Position numbers and translations under genes: made by a program
In this document: piece by piece, positions 23,536-34,731 of the stretch
How the letters are laid out: each line of letters begins with the position of its first letter
How positions within the stretch are numbered: position 1 is the stretch's first letter
Notes under the pieces: model-generated
Databases searched by the model: none
What the model was told of the DNA's origin: nothing
Seen by the model: only the letters and a program-made list of their open reading frames with translations
DNA from: Coptis chinensis
Taxonomy: Eukaryota > Streptophyta > Magnoliopsida > Ranunculales > Ranunculaceae
Reading direction: 5' to 3'
Length of the DNA stretch: 64,000 bases
Assembly (NCBI GenBank): GCA_015680905.1
Contig: CM027381.1
Span: forward strand, 85,027,501 to 85,091,500

Positions 23536-24477
23536 CCATTGTTAATCTCAAAATTCAGACATTGTTTTTATGGTTTAAGTGCCCAGGAAACCCCAAAAGA
23601 AGTACCTTAGATGGCCATTGTTCGAGGTTTAGATAAATTTCTTAAATGTCATGTTATGCGTGAATAATGATGGCCGGGCCATATATACTTAAAACTCTTA
23701 TATTCATATTAAACCTCTTCCCTTTTTTCACGTCAAAGGAGGAATTTTTTTTTCTTTTTAGATAAGGTATGCTGTTTTTATTGCATTATGAAATATAAAG
23801 TTTGTCTAAGTTTTAGGGTCTACCTCTTGAGCTTGAACTTATTGGACTATGGGGTTTATAATAGGTTGGATTTTTCATAAAATAGGATGAATGTGGGGGA
23901 GGATGATTCGCTTTGGAGTGTTTGCTAATGTTAAAATCCAAGCGACAGGGATAGGGCAATGTGATGTGGCTTTGGTGAAACCTGCTTTAGATTATTGATG
24001 GTAATAGTTTTCCTCTAACTTCATACTGAAATTTCGACTTAGATATTATGAATTAACTTTTTTTTGTTTGATTTCTGGTTTTTAGGTCTCACATTATTTC
24101 TGATAGCAGTCCGTGGGGACTTTTGCAAATAGAACAATGTATCTTGGTATGTGCCTAAGAACTAAAGGTACTTATCTAATTTGAACTATATAGATAGATC
24201 AATTTATGAGATATGAATATTACATTACTCACTCATCTAAATTTCTTGCAACATGAAAATCACACTCCATAAAATAATAATAATAATAATAACGCACTTT
24301 TATAAAAAAAAACCCTTCGAGTTATTTTTGTTGTTTAATAATAGAAGTTTGATAAAAAAAATATTTGTGATAATGCCCAATGAGACGAAATTCATATTGA
24401 ATAAACTTGAATAGCAAGTCATTCCCAATCATATACTTGTTGAGACATTTCCACTACACATAAAACAACAATGTTTT
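23536..24477. other. AT-rich spacer before the minisatellite
   Basis: No gene is seen. Positions from about 24190 match the sequence left of the second minisatellite locus (55800-56050), sharing cactcatctaaa, cactctccataaaat, gcccaatgag and acttgt.gagacatt blocks in the same order. That part therefore belongs to a repeated unit. A short (AAT)n run is at 24275-24292. Confidence 0.5.
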
Positions 24478-26508
24478 GAGGTTAGTTCAATGCATTAGCA
24501 TTTAATTTCTGATTTTTCGTTAAATATTTTTTGAGATCAGTTCATTGCATTTGTATCCATTTTTTTTTTATTTTTTGTTAATTCATCTTTGAGGTTACTT
24601 CAATGCAATTATATCCAAATTCTGATTTTCCGTTTTTCAATTTTGGTTAATTATTCTTTGAGGTTAGTTCAATGAATTTGCAATTAGTTTTGGATTGCGT
24701 GTTAATAATTCTATGAGGTTAGATTAATGCATTTGCATCCAGTTTCCTATTTCAAGTTAATTATCATTTGAGTTTAATTAGTTCAATGCATTTGCATCCA
24801 GTTTCCAATTTTCCGTTAATTATTTTTTAGGTTAGTTTAATGCATTTGCATCTAGTTTTCGATTTCCAGTTAATTATTTTTTGACGTTAGTTTGATGCAT
24901 TCGCATCCAATTTTCGATTACACCTGAATGATTCTTTGATATTAGTTCCATGCATTGGCATCCTATTTCTGATTTGTCGTTAATTATTCCTTGAGGTTAG
25001 TTCCATTCATTTGCATCCAGTTTCTGATTTCCTGTTAATTATTTTTTAAAGTTAGTTGCATGCAATTGCATGCAGTTTTCAATTTTCCATTAATTATTCT
25101 TTGAGGTTAGTTTGATGCAGTTGCATCTACTTTCCGATTTTCGGTTAATTTTTCTTTGGGGTTAGTTTGATGCAATTTCATGTTGTTTCCGATTACCCGT
25201 TAATTATTCTTTGAGGTTAGTTTGATGCATTTGTATCCAGTTTCCGAGTTCTCTTGTTAATTATTTTTTGAGGTTTGTTGAATGCATTTGCATCCAGTTT
25301 TCGATTGTCTATCAATTATTCTTTGAGGTTAATTAGTTCAATACACTTGTATCCAGTTCCTGGTTTCCCGTTAATTATTCTTTGAGTTTAGTTCATTTCA
25401 GTGTTACATCCAGTTTTCAATTTTCCGTTAATTATTCTATAAGGTTAGTTCATTGCAATGTTGCATCTAGTTTCTAATTTACTGTTAATTATTCTTTGAG
25501 GTTAGTTCATTACATTTGCATCCAGTTTTCAATTTTCATCTCACTAATTATTTTTTGAGATTAGCTCAATGTATTTGTATCAAGTTTCTGATTTCCCGTT
25601 AATTATTCTTTGAGGTTAGTCGATGCATTTGCATCCGATTTTCAATTTCCCATTAATTATTCGTTGAGGTTAGTTAGCTGGATTTGCATCCAGTTCCGAT
25701 GTCATGTTAATTATTCTTTGGTTCAGTGCAGTTGCATCCAGCTTCTAATTTCCCGTTAATTATTCTTTGAGGTTAGTTAAATTCATTTGGATCTAGTTTC
25801 CAATTTCACGTCAATTATTCTTTGAGGATAGTTTGATGCATTTGCATCCAATTTTTTTATTTTCCGTTAATTATATCTTTGAGGTTAGTTTATACAGTTA
25901 CATCTAGTTTTTGATTTCCCGTTAATTATTATTAGAGGTTAGTTCAATGCATTTTTATCTAATTTTTTATTTCTCGTTAACTTTTCTTTGGCGTTACTGC
26001 GTTAGTTCAATACAGTTGTATCCAGTTTACAATTTTCAACTAATTATTCTTTGAGGTTAGTTCGATGCATTTGCATCAAATTTTTGATTTCCCATTAATT
26101 ATCCTTTTAGGTTAGTTCAATGTAATATTGCATCCAATTTTCGATTTCCCATTAACAATTCTTTGAGGTTTCTTCAAGTTGCATCCAGTCTCCAATTTTC
26201 CGTTAATTATTCTTTGAGGTTAGTTCGATGCACTCACATCCATTTTCCGGTTACCCATTAATTTTTCTTTGAGGTTTGTTCAATGCAGTGTTGCATCCAT
26301 TTTCCTATTTCCAGTTAATTATTATGAGTTAGTTCAATGTAGTGTTGCATCCATTTTCCAATTTTTCTTTTATTATTCTTTGAGATTAGTTCAATGTTGT
26401 TGCATCCAACTTGTGATTTCTCATTATTATCCTATTTCCCATTAATTATTTTTTGGGGTTGGTTCAATGCATTTGTGTCCAGTTTCTGATTTCCTGATAA
26501 TTATCAAA
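24478..26508. repeat. Minisatellite array, about 36 copies of a 55-bp unit
   Basis: The unit has the consensus order gaggttagttcaatgc, atttgcatccagttt, ccgatttcccg, ttaattattcttt. I counted about 36 copies of mostly 50-60 bp, each with several substitutions or small indels. The most constant blocks are ttaattattctttgaggttag and the near-palindromic gatgcatttgcatc. Neighbouring copies are not especially alike, so the array is old. There are no open frames through it. Confidence 0.92.
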
Positions 26509-26990
26509 GTTGGTGTGTAATACCAACTTCTATTTATCGTTATGTATAGTCCTCAAAGCAGATAATAAGAATGTTCATCGTTTGCTAATTCATGTTAGTA
26601 CATAAAGCGCATGAGCACTGATATGTTTATTGATTTAATGGCCCTTTTTCCAAAAAAAAACTCAGGTACTCCTCTTTATGGTTTAATATTTGAAAACCAT
26701 AAGAGACAAATGTGGAATGTGGTTCGTGATAGAAGGCAAATAAATACTTAATTTACTAATAGTGCAATTACAAAAAAAAATCACTCTTTAAAACATGAAA
26801 ATTTCAAAACAAACCTGTGATAAAAATTTCAATTTTGTTCTACAAAAGAAATCTATTAATTAGAACCCCATCACAAATTAAAGTGAAGTAAAGCATAAGA
26901 AAGAGTCGAATTATCACTGAATCACAACATCACTCTATATTAGAAATGAATTGATTTATGAACACTAACAAAACAAAAAGTTGGATAAGT
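26509..26990. other. Noncoding stretch after the minisatellite
   Basis: AT-rich DNA with poly(A) runs at about 26652 and 26771. No gene or repeat boundary is recognised until the NPH3 homology starts on the minus strand at 27178. Confidence 0.4.
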
Positions 26991-27178
26991 TGCCTTTAAA
27001 TATATATCAGCTGCTCTGTAGAGTCCATCATCAATAACTCGGGCATAGTCAAGCAAGATTTCAATGACAGCAATGAATTTCCGTAGATCTAGATATGGAT
27101 CAGACGCAATTTCCGCTAGATAAGCATCAATGAGTCGTCCAACCTTCAGGATTGAGCCATGACTTGGAGAACCAAGGC
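26991..27178 (-). pseudogene. NPH3-domain gene fragment, downstream part
   Basis: Read on the minus strand this encodes SHGSILKVGRLIDAYLAEI, then DPYLDLRKFIAVIEIL and DYARVIDDGLYRAADIYLKA. It is the start of the NPH3 domain of plant BTB/POZ-NPH3 proteins, Cullin3 adaptors in phototropism and auxin-related signalling (family knowledge). The frame is open throughout. The usual continuation (HPSLTE...CQKLS) is absent after LKA, so the gene is truncated here or an exon ends. The upstream half lies beyond the solo LTR at 30595. This is a broken gene copy. Confidence 0.8.
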
Positions 27179-27202
27179 TGCAACGCCTGTATTTAAAATA
27201 CG

Positions 27203-27240
27203 TATTTATCTATTTATTAATTTATTTATTTATTTATTTA
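27203..27240 (+). repeat. (TTTA)n microsatellite
   Basis: A run of TTTA/TTAT tetranucleotides close to the start of the solo LTR. This is a common feature near the 5' end of chromovirus-type LTRs. Confidence 0.8.
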
Positions 27241-28648
27241 AAATCTGTTGGATTGGATTTGGGATATGTGGGCCTGGTTTCTGGGACCGAGTCTGTGTTG
27301 GGCTTGGATTTCAAACCCAAGTATATATTCGTATTGTTCTGGAGAATAGGATTCTTAGATAATAATATAATAAAAATGGAGGCAGAGATAGAAGCTGGAT
27401 TGCTAGAGTGTTAGAGCGCGACGATTCGAACTATGATGAATTCGTAGGAGCTGTTAATACAGGTGAGTAATTATGTTTTTTTTTTCTTTTTATCAAAACT
27501 AGAGGTTTACGTCTACGAATAAAAACTTTTAATGTCGAGTGTTTCCGATCAGTTTTTCTACTTAGTTATTTCTGTTGATATATTTTAGTTTTATTGAACT
27601 GTTGGAACTGAGGTCGTTAATGGGGGCGCAAACTCCATAATCGTTTTTATTTTTGTTGATTGTTTTGTTGGTTGGAGGCGGATTGAATTGTGGTTTGAGT
27701 AAGGGTTGGTTATTGGGTGCTGGGGAGTGTGGTGGAAGCTTGGAACAGGCGTTACTGGAGGGTTGAGATATCGATCCAGTTTGATGAAGAATTGTTAGAG
27801 TTATGAATCGAGTTTTTGGTGTTAACCTAAGTTGTAGGGGTTTTGTTTTGGGGTATTTTCGGTTGGGTTTGGAGTGGTGGCTGCAGAGAGGAGGCGGTGG
27901 TGGCGAAAATTGGGCTTGGCCCGGGTGAGAGAGGGGGAAATCGGGTGTTGTTGGCATTGGAAGGTTGGGTTTGTCTTGGGGTTCAAAACTAAACTATTTC
28001 CATTAGTTTGGAGGGCCGGTGGTGGCCGGCGCGCGAGCTGGCTGGTGGTGGAGGCTGCTGTGAGGAAGAAGGATGAGGAAGACGACATGTTCCTCTTAAT
28101 TGGGCTTGGGCCGTAACTTAGTTTTGTTCTTTGGGGCCAATTCTATTTTTTGTTTGGGCCGAACCACATTGTTGTTTTGGGCCATTTTATATTTCTTTTG
28201 TTTTGGGCCTAAACATGGGTTAGTGGTTGGGCCAAATTCTAGTATTTATTTTTGGGCCTTGGGCCGGTTTCAGTTTTTGGACTTTAGTTTTTAGTTGTTT
28301 GGGCCCGGTTTTGTTTTAGTTGTTTCGGCCAACATTAGATTGTTTTGTTTGGGCCGGCCCACATTAGTTTAAGTTGTTGGCCAGTTAGTTTAAGTGTTTG
28401 GGGCCAATTTCTAATATTGTTTGGGGCCAGTCCATAGGACTTAATAGAGATCCAAATGGGTCTTTCAACATTTAGACTTTTGGGTTCTAAGGTTTGGGTT
28501 TGGGCTTGGCTAGTTGGGTCCGAACCATTACTTTAGCCATGAGCCCATGAGCCATGCACCTTTACCTTAGTCATGACATGAACTATATATGACCTTAGCC
28601 ATGAACCATGGCTATGACCCTGAACCTGTTGAACATGGAAACGACAGT

Positions 28649-28720
28649 TTGACTTTGACAATGACATGTTGACTTTGACTTTGACCGTTGACCATTGACC
28701 GTTGACTGTGGAATGTTGAC
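28649..28720 (+). promoter_or_regulatory. Cluster of nine TTGAC motifs (W-box type)
   Basis: Nine TTGAC cores occur in 72 bp, all on the plus strand, and eight of them are followed by C or T as in the WRKY-binding W-box. They lie in the solo LTR, so they probably were part of the element's enhancer. WRKY binding is an inference. Confidence 0.55.
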
Positions 28721-29351
28721 TTTTTTTTCCAGATTTTCAAATATTTAAGAATATGGACAAATGTAGTAATATAATATTGTCAAAATTGTATAACTTTGTT
28801 TGTCATTATATAATTAAGATTTGACGTGAGTAGTGTGTAAATAATATAAATATTGGCACGTAACAAGAGGGGAATTCGTATAAGACTTAGATATATACGT
28901 TTTTATGATAATTAAACTACACATGGACTTAGATTCACGGACTTTAGTATTAGGCTTTGATGGTGTATTGAGTTCACATAAATATATGGAACGAATAGAT
29001 TTCATGATTGATTATTATTATGAGTTGCTACTTAAATGAATGGTAGTATTTATGAAGGCTTGAGATATTCCATATGGTGTAGTGCAATATATAATTGGCA
29101 CGTGAAATAATAAGTTTCGAGATTTGATATAGAGATATTTGGATATCGTGTAGTGAATTGTATTGGCACGTGATAATGTGGATTGTATTATAACGAGAAA
29201 CGTTGAGCTTCAGTACAATTAAGTATACTGGCATGAGATAGAATAAGAATTATTCCGAGATATAAATGTATGACACTTGAATAAATTACGTAACGAAAAT
29301 CCTAGAACCTAACTACCACAACTCATGTGATTTGTCCCTTGTGATGGGCGT

Positions 29352-29470
29352 ATGTGATATAATTGGCCCTTCGGGCGATTCAGTGAATTTGAATGGCCCT
29401 TCTGGCGTAAGTAATGTGATTGGCCCTTTTGGCGTTTCAGTGAAGCTGAATGGTCCTTCTGGCGTAGCCA
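29352..29470 (+). repeat. ggcccttcgggcg-type repeats in the LTR
   Basis: Four copies of ggcccttctggcg alternate with gtgaatttgaat or gtaatgtgatt. They yield an apparent protein repeat (IGPSG, NGPSG) in one frame. The open frame over it is a by-product of the repeat. Confidence 0.7.
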
Positions 29471-29919
29471 AATGGTGGCTTAATTATTCCGTTTGCAAAA
29501 CTAGAACAAGACGCGCGATATTTTATGCCGAATAGTGGTAGTACTTACATAATGGCTTTCGTGTGAGGGTTACCTGGTGTGCGGCATCCCGCTCAGGGTA
29601 GTTGCGCACGGAGTAGTTCATTATGTAAGGGGAGGCATGTGGATGTACATGTTCGGCGTTGGGAAGTGATTGTGGTAGCCAGGGAAACTAGGTAAGACAT
29701 AGATACGACGTGATTTTAGGGACACGCAAAGAGAGCCTTAATTAATATAATTAGGGTAATATGTTGGTTAATGATATATCTTTAGATAGATGATTGTATA
29801 TGGTTTTGCAGAAGGGTGGGTCAAACTAATTATTTGTGCAGAGACGACCCACTCTGTAATTGAGCATGAAATGTAGTAAGTATAAAATATGCTTGGCTGA
29901 TTATTAGTTTAGTTATAAC

Positions 29920-30100
29920 CTAAGGCACCTCGTGGAGGAACTAAATGCCTTTTTATCATGCGTATGGTTTGTTGTGTGGTTAGTGGGAAGTTAAGGCGCC
30001 TCAGTGGAGGAACTACTTGCCTTACTTATTGTAATTAAGAATGTCGTATTAGTTGTTGGAAGTTAAGGCGCCTCGGGGGAGGAACTAACTGCCTTATAGA
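29920..30100 (+). repeat. Three ggcgcctc-ggaggaac boxes in the LTR
   Basis: Boxes near 29923, 29993 and 30066, about 70 bp apart, each run aaggc(g/a)cctc.gtggaggaacta..tgcctt. Each box can fold into a short hairpin, ggc...gcc. Confidence 0.7.
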
Positions 30101-30594
30101 TTGTGTATGTATATGTATGAGTATATGTTGTATTTTAGAGCTACTCACACCAGCATTTTTATAATGCTGACCCGATTTGCATGTTTGCTTATCGGGTGTG
30201 TTCATTAAATGAACATAGTTGATAAGTCTTGACAGGTTTAGTGTTGAAGAAGGTTGGTTGCTGCTTGTGGTTGGCGTTAGTGTTGCATTTCAAGATAGGT
30301 TTTGTTTTCCCTTGATGTAATATAGATTTTCAGTTGAGACAATGTTATTTGTATTTTTATTTGTAATTTTAAATAAAGAGTTATTGAAAAGAGATTTGTA
30401 ACCTAATCTTATTTGTGAATTTATGTAATGAAAAAGACTTTTGTTTAAGTTAAAATTTTTATTGGTTTTTAATTATCCGTATATTTAAACTGTTTATGGC
30501 TTTTTGGGAGTTGAGAGTGCGTCACACCTCGAAGATCGAAGAGTCGGGAACAAATATTGTTTTTCCGAATTCTGTCGAAATTCGGGGTGTGACA

Positions 30595-30700
30595 AAGACC
30601 TTCAAATTCATACCCAAAATGTGATGTTTTTTTAGATTCTTCGTCTTTGATTTGTTGCAAAAGAAACCAAGTGCTAAGAAATCCTTCCTTTTGTACGTAA
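30595..30700 (-). pseudogene. NPH3-domain gene fragment, upstream part
   Basis: On the minus strand this reads WFLLQQIKDEESKKTSHFGY then EFEG, and with one copy of the pentamer duplication it continues in frame into the NPH3 fragment at 27178 (LGSPSHGSILK...). In intact relatives an acidic or polar linker likewise precedes S.HGS.LKVGRLID. The upstream limit is uncertain; the sequence beyond about 30700 is hydrophobic and may be intron. Confidence 0.65.
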
Positions 30701-32478
30701 TTGTAAGTGGGACGAAAATACCAATGAAATAGCTTAAGGCAAACAAAAATATAGTAAAGCAACGCATGTGAAAGAAAATCAGCATTATATTAGATTAATA
30801 GCACACCTAAATCTAAGAACATACAAAACAATCAGGTTAGAAAATCAATCAAACATACCCAACTAGGTCGAAAAACGCAGTACCGACTGCTTTAACTTTA
30901 AGATATATTAAACATTAACTTGTGAACCGAAAAATCGGGGAAACCGACTCCCACAAAATTTAAGAAATATCAAATATGAATTATGTTGTGTGCCTGAACT
31001 TCAATTTTAAGAAAATAAATTCATATGAGCATATTACTCAACTATTATGGTACATGATCATGGAACATTTTGGTTTCCCTCAAGTATCTATATTATCATG
31101 TAGGTTTACATCATTTTACTTTAAGTATGCATTTGAAGAATAGTAGTATGAACGGCACAAATGTTCCAACATAGACATATGTACACAATAAAATTAGTGC
31201 GACCAAAAAATTTAAAAGTACAGTTTCAAGTTTTGAATATATAGTCCAACAACTTCACAAAACACAACCTAACTCAGTTATATCGTATTAGATTTTCAAG
31301 GTTTACCTCATTTAGTCTACTAACTCACCTTCTGTTGAAGAATCTCCTATTTGTGTTTCCATGTAAGAATCTCCTATTTCTGGCAGCGCCACTGACACTC
31401 CTTGAGAAATTTATTTACTCCAAAATACCATTGGCATGCAAACTACTAACATACAAACCTTAAACATGTACAAAGTAATCCATTCCCACTTGAGTACACT
31501 ACTAATATCAAGAACCCCATTCAAAATTTAAACAACGATCATGAACTTATCAGATTATGCAAATATAACCAAATAACAACCATAAAAGTAAGTTTGGATT
31601 ACTTCAACTTCTAAAGATATTATGGATAGAATCATTGATGTCTACCCATGCACGAATTGGTCTAGAAATGCTCTTAGGAAATTAAGAGTGAAGAATAAAA
31701 AATAACCACCACATATTGAAACAAATAAAAACAATATAGAATATGGCGAAAAAAAACACTTGGTTATCAGATCCATCAATAAATAACTACATTTACATCT
31801 TTAGGATGCACTAAAATCTTATTCTTATGTCAAAAGAAGTTTATCTGTTAGCATGGATGAGACATACTAATAACTACAGAAAAAGGAAATATAAGTCTTA
31901 AACACGTTATATAAAATACTTCTAGTAGATATGGATTAGGTGAATGAAAATAGTTACTTGAAAATTTTTATTAATAAAGAATTGCTCATATGAACTTAAG
32001 AGAAGTTCAAAGCTCTGAAACTATACATGTAAGGTTTAAAGCTTTAGATCCATTTCTACATAATATATGGTGTTTGTTGTGAATCAAAACAGAATGACTT
32101 TATTTTTATTTGGACATTTTAGAAGTTGTTTGTAGGTTATGGAGTACGACTTCTTGTATTGTTGCTTTCAATTTGTGGTAATTAAACCAAAGTATAGTGA
32201 TTTCGTTGTTAGATGAACAAAGTGATACCAATGCGATTTTGTTTTTGTAGTCAGTCTTTTGTTTAGATATCTATCTATAATCTCAGCTCTCTTATTGAAC
32301 TGTAGAAATATTTCACCAAACGTGGTCTTTCCAAAAACTATGCCTTATATGATTAGACATGTAATCCTTCAGTTCAATACATCAATGTTGAGCAATACAA
32401 GTCTGACCGACTATGCTAGAAGTAAAACCACATTGGCAATTACAGCTGAGGGATCATATTTTGAGTACCCTTCGTATT
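30701..32478. other. AT-rich DNA with little recognisable content
   Basis: No gene is identified. One exon-like piece lies at 31329-31415 on the minus strand. Open frames at 32259-32516 and 32904-33104 (plus strand) look mildly protein-like (MIRHVILQFN, SSFWAWLETLTRND) but are short, and the MITE separates them in different frames. Confidence 0.4.
31329..31415 (-). other. Possible orphan exon, minus strand
   Basis: Reads GVSVALPEIGDSYMETQIGD then SSTEG, ending at a canonical donor (agaag|gtgagt). The piece contains a short internal duplication (IGDS twice). I do not recognise the family. It shares strand with the NPH3 and TAR fragments, but linkage to either is unproven. Confidence 0.25.
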
Positions 32479-32486
32479 CTACAGAT

Positions 32487-32906
32487 CATAGTACAAAATA
32501 TCTCGATATATCGTGATATTTGGGGATATCTATCCGGATTTCAGAAAAAGATATATAAATATTACGATATGTTTAGAGATATATACAACTGTAAATATCG
32601 GTGATATTTTAACGATATTTACGATATTTGTTATATTTGGAGATATTTTGTGCTATTTGGAGATATTTGACGATATTTTATGTATATAATAATTTTATTT
32701 AATATTTACTATTATATTTCAAATAAATATAAATAATATATCATAATATATCAAGAAATATCCACAATATCCACGATATTTTAGATATATTCATGATATT
32801 TGTATGTGAAACAATGTCAAATATCCCCAAAGAGGGGATATATCTACGATACATATCTAGAAATTGAATATCGATAAATACTCATATCCTGATATTTTGT
32901 ACTATG
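32487..32906. mobile_element. hAT-like MITE with perfect 8-bp target duplication
   Basis: The ends catagtacaaaatatc and gatattttgtactatg are perfect inverted repeats for 16 bases. They are flanked by ctacagat at 32479-32486 and 32907-32914. The 420-bp interior is made of atatc/gatat-rich blocks that can fold on themselves. There is no coding capacity. An 8-bp duplication fits the hAT superfamily. Confidence 0.92.
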
Positions 32907-33225
32907 CTACAGATGCACCATGATGAACATTTCCAGAAAATAACAACAAAACATGAAGACTACAACGAGATGACTAGAATGTCATATGCATCCCCCAACG
33001 GACACATTTCAAGCCAAGTTCTAAGTAAAAATAGTGGATTACATGTTTCATCCAAGTTTTCATCCTTTTGGGCGTGGTTAGAAACTTTGACAAGAAATGA
33101 TTAGTGGTCTGATGATCTTTCGTGATGTTAAGATAATCTCCTCCCAAATTCAATATTCAAATTGTTTTTCTGATTTAGCTTCCTAGATACTTGGGTTTGT
33201 TACTGTTGTGTCGGCCATTTTTTTT

Positions 33226-33537
33226 GGGTGAACTAGTGTTACCCCCACTAGATGAGCCAATTAGGATTTTCCCCCACTAGATAGGAAATTAGGGTCTCCC
33301 CTCTAAACACACGGTCAATTTGGTTTCACCATTAATTTTCAAGTCAAACAATTGAAAATGACATAAATGCCCCCACCTAATTAAAACAATGAGGGCATTT
33401 GTGTAATTTTTAATTGTTTGACTTGAAAGTTAACGGTGAAACCAAATTGACCGTGTGTTTAGGGAGAGACCCTAATTTCCCATCTAGTGGGGAGAAAATC
33501 CTAATTGGCTCATCTAGGGGGTAATACTAGTTAACCC
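33226..33537. mobile_element. Fold-back MITE, near-perfect 312-bp hairpin
   Basis: The left arm from gggtgaactagtgttacc is matched by the reverse complement of the right arm ending ggtaatactagttaaccc. The pairing continues for about 140 bp each side (cactagatgagccaattagg, ggaaattagggtctcc, ggtcaatttggtttcacc, caagtcaaacaatt) to a short centre near 33381. It is flanked by T runs (8 left, 12 right), which fits a target duplication within poly(T). It lies about 90 bp beyond the 3' end of the TAR pseudogene. If transcribed it would form a long hairpin RNA. Confidence 0.9.
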
Positions 33538-33626
33538 TTTTTTTTTTTTGTCTGCTTGATCGTTTTTTGTGTCTAAAGATTGTATCATGACGAAATCTTC
33601 ATAAACCATTTTCCTGAACTCTATGA

Positions 33627-34216
33627 TTAGAGAGTGCTTAACCTCTCTAATACTAAGTTGAATATCTCCTCTCGATCCAACATGCTGACCCTAACATAGT
33701 TTGAATTTTCTCCAAAGCACCTGCCAATTTTTGAAAGGATCTTAACATCTTCCATAATTCTCACAGTCCTGCATCTCATCCATACATTCAAACCAAGCAA
33801 AAGCAGGATGTGTTTCGGTGTAGTCTCTAAAAAAGTTGCAGAATGCTGAGGAGTGCTTCGGAAGGCTTAACATGTCCTTATTTGTTATGATCATTCTTAG
33901 GCGTTCCCATCTGTCGGTGTCTACCCATATTCGAAAAGGTTTTCTACTTCTCGTGAGCTAGAATTTTGGCAACTTTTGGATACAGCACGAAGAATCTTAG
34001 TTGCTCGTAGTTGTGAATCCTTAGAGACCACTATGGTATTTGTTATGAATCCTTAGCGACATCTTTGTCCTTTAGCAAGAACCCATCTGAAAACAACCGA
34101 CTGTAACTTATTGTTTTCTATGCACAATTTCCACGGACAAATGCATAGGTGGTGCAACTAATTACCGTTTACAATAGGCTGCCTTATGTGACCATCTGGG
34201 TTGTTAGGTGAGGTTA
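33627..34216 (-). pseudogene. TAR (alliinase/TAA1 family) pseudogene, 3' part
   Basis: Continues exon 3 after the copia insertion: SPNNPDGHIRQPIVNG on the minus strand, containing the conserved NPDG cofactor-binding motif. A TAG stop at 34158-34160 follows. The block that normally carries the PLP-binding lysine (from memory, S-K-x-T/S-G-H) is not found. Then come WVLAK and, in another frame, KDKDVAK; then VSKDSQLRATKILRAV, FEYG, DRWERLRMIITNKDM, SLPKHSSAFCNFF and SMLDREEIFNLVLERLSTL, ending at the TAA at 33627-33629. Several stops and frameshifts separate these pieces. Intact relatives convert tryptophan to indole-3-pyruvate in auxin synthesis (TAA1/TAR) or cleave alliin-type substrates. This copy cannot work. 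Confidence 0.88.
34212..34216 (+). other. Target-site duplication ggtta (left) of copia element 2
   Basis: Identical to ggtta at 39376-39380. Keeping one copy and removing 34217-39380 restores a continuous TAR exon, which proves the insertion point to the base. Confidence 0.95.
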
Positions 34217-34717
34217 TGTAGAGAAAATTCTGTTTCTCACGGTCGGGTGAGGTTACTTCGCTCACTACTCAATGTTTTATGGCTCTTCCTTTTCAAAGGC
34301 GCGCCAGCGTTTTTTATGCGGGCCTCGCTCGCCTATAAAAACAAAATCCATTTTTAAAACCTAACTTTTCCAAAACCAAGAAAGAGTGATTACAAGAAAC
34401 AATTCTTTGTGAGTTGAGTGTTCATTCTTTGTGAGTGAATTGAGAGAGACTTGTAATCTGTTACTCGGACATCTATTAAAGCTTGGAACTCGCTTGGTGT
34501 GGATGTAGGCAAATTGCCGAACCCACGATACATCTCGAGACTTGTTCCTCTTTTACATTGATTGTTTTATTTCATATGCTTGTTATTTGATATTGAGAAG
34601 TGTTGGGATATTGCTAGGAGGGTGTTGAAGTCTTGTCTATTGAGAAAGATCAATCTTTGTGTAGGATTGATCCGTTTGGTCAATGGACGTTGTTTCCAGA
34701 GTTAATTATTCACAACA
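34217..34717 (+). repeat. 5' LTR of copia element 2
   Basis: Begins tgtagagaaaa and ends ttattcacaaca, 501 bp. A likely TATA box is the ctataaaaac near 34333. It differs from the 555-bp 3' LTR by many small gaps and substitutions, so the insertion is not recent or one copy has lost bases. Confidence 0.93.
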
Positions 34718-34719
34718 AT

Positions 34720-34731
34720 TGGTATCGGAGC
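34720..34731 (+). other. Primer binding site, tRNA-iMet type
   Basis: The sequence tggtatcggagc, two bases after the 5' LTR, matches the copia-standard tggtatcagagc with one change. It fixes the element's plus orientation. Confidence 0.88.

Larger units (their letters stand above)
27179..30594 (+). mobile_element. Large solo LTR, gypsy (chromovirus-like), 3.4 kb
   Basis: Begins tgcaacgcctgtatttaaaa and ends ...ttcggggtgtgaca. Flanking pentamers are aaggc (27174-27178) and aagac (30595-30599), a 5-bp target duplication with one change. Features typical, from memory, of long LTRs of the Tekay/Del type are present: a TTTA repeat near the start (27203-27240), GGGCC-rich islands (28100-28440), a TTGAC cluster (28649-28720), gcccttcgggcg repeats (29360-29465) and three ggcgcctcggtggaggaac boxes (29923-30095). 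No gag-pol lies between or beside, so it is a solo LTR. It interrupts the NPH3 reading frame. The lineage is an inference. Confidence 0.75.

Noticed and set aside
24478..26508. CRISPR-like array
   Set aside because: Units are 50-60 bp with graded divergence, no alternation of constant repeat and unique spacer, and the DNA is a plant nuclear genome.
29332..29535. Plus-strand frame with IGPSG/NGPSG repeats
   Set aside because: The peptide repeat simply mirrors the ggcccttcgggcg DNA repeat of the solo LTR. No start context or conservation supports a protein.
32904..33104. Open frame ending SSFWAWLETLTRND
   Set aside because: It is short, starts inside the MITE edge, and does not join in frame with the upstream frame once the MITE and one duplication are removed. 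No family is recognised.
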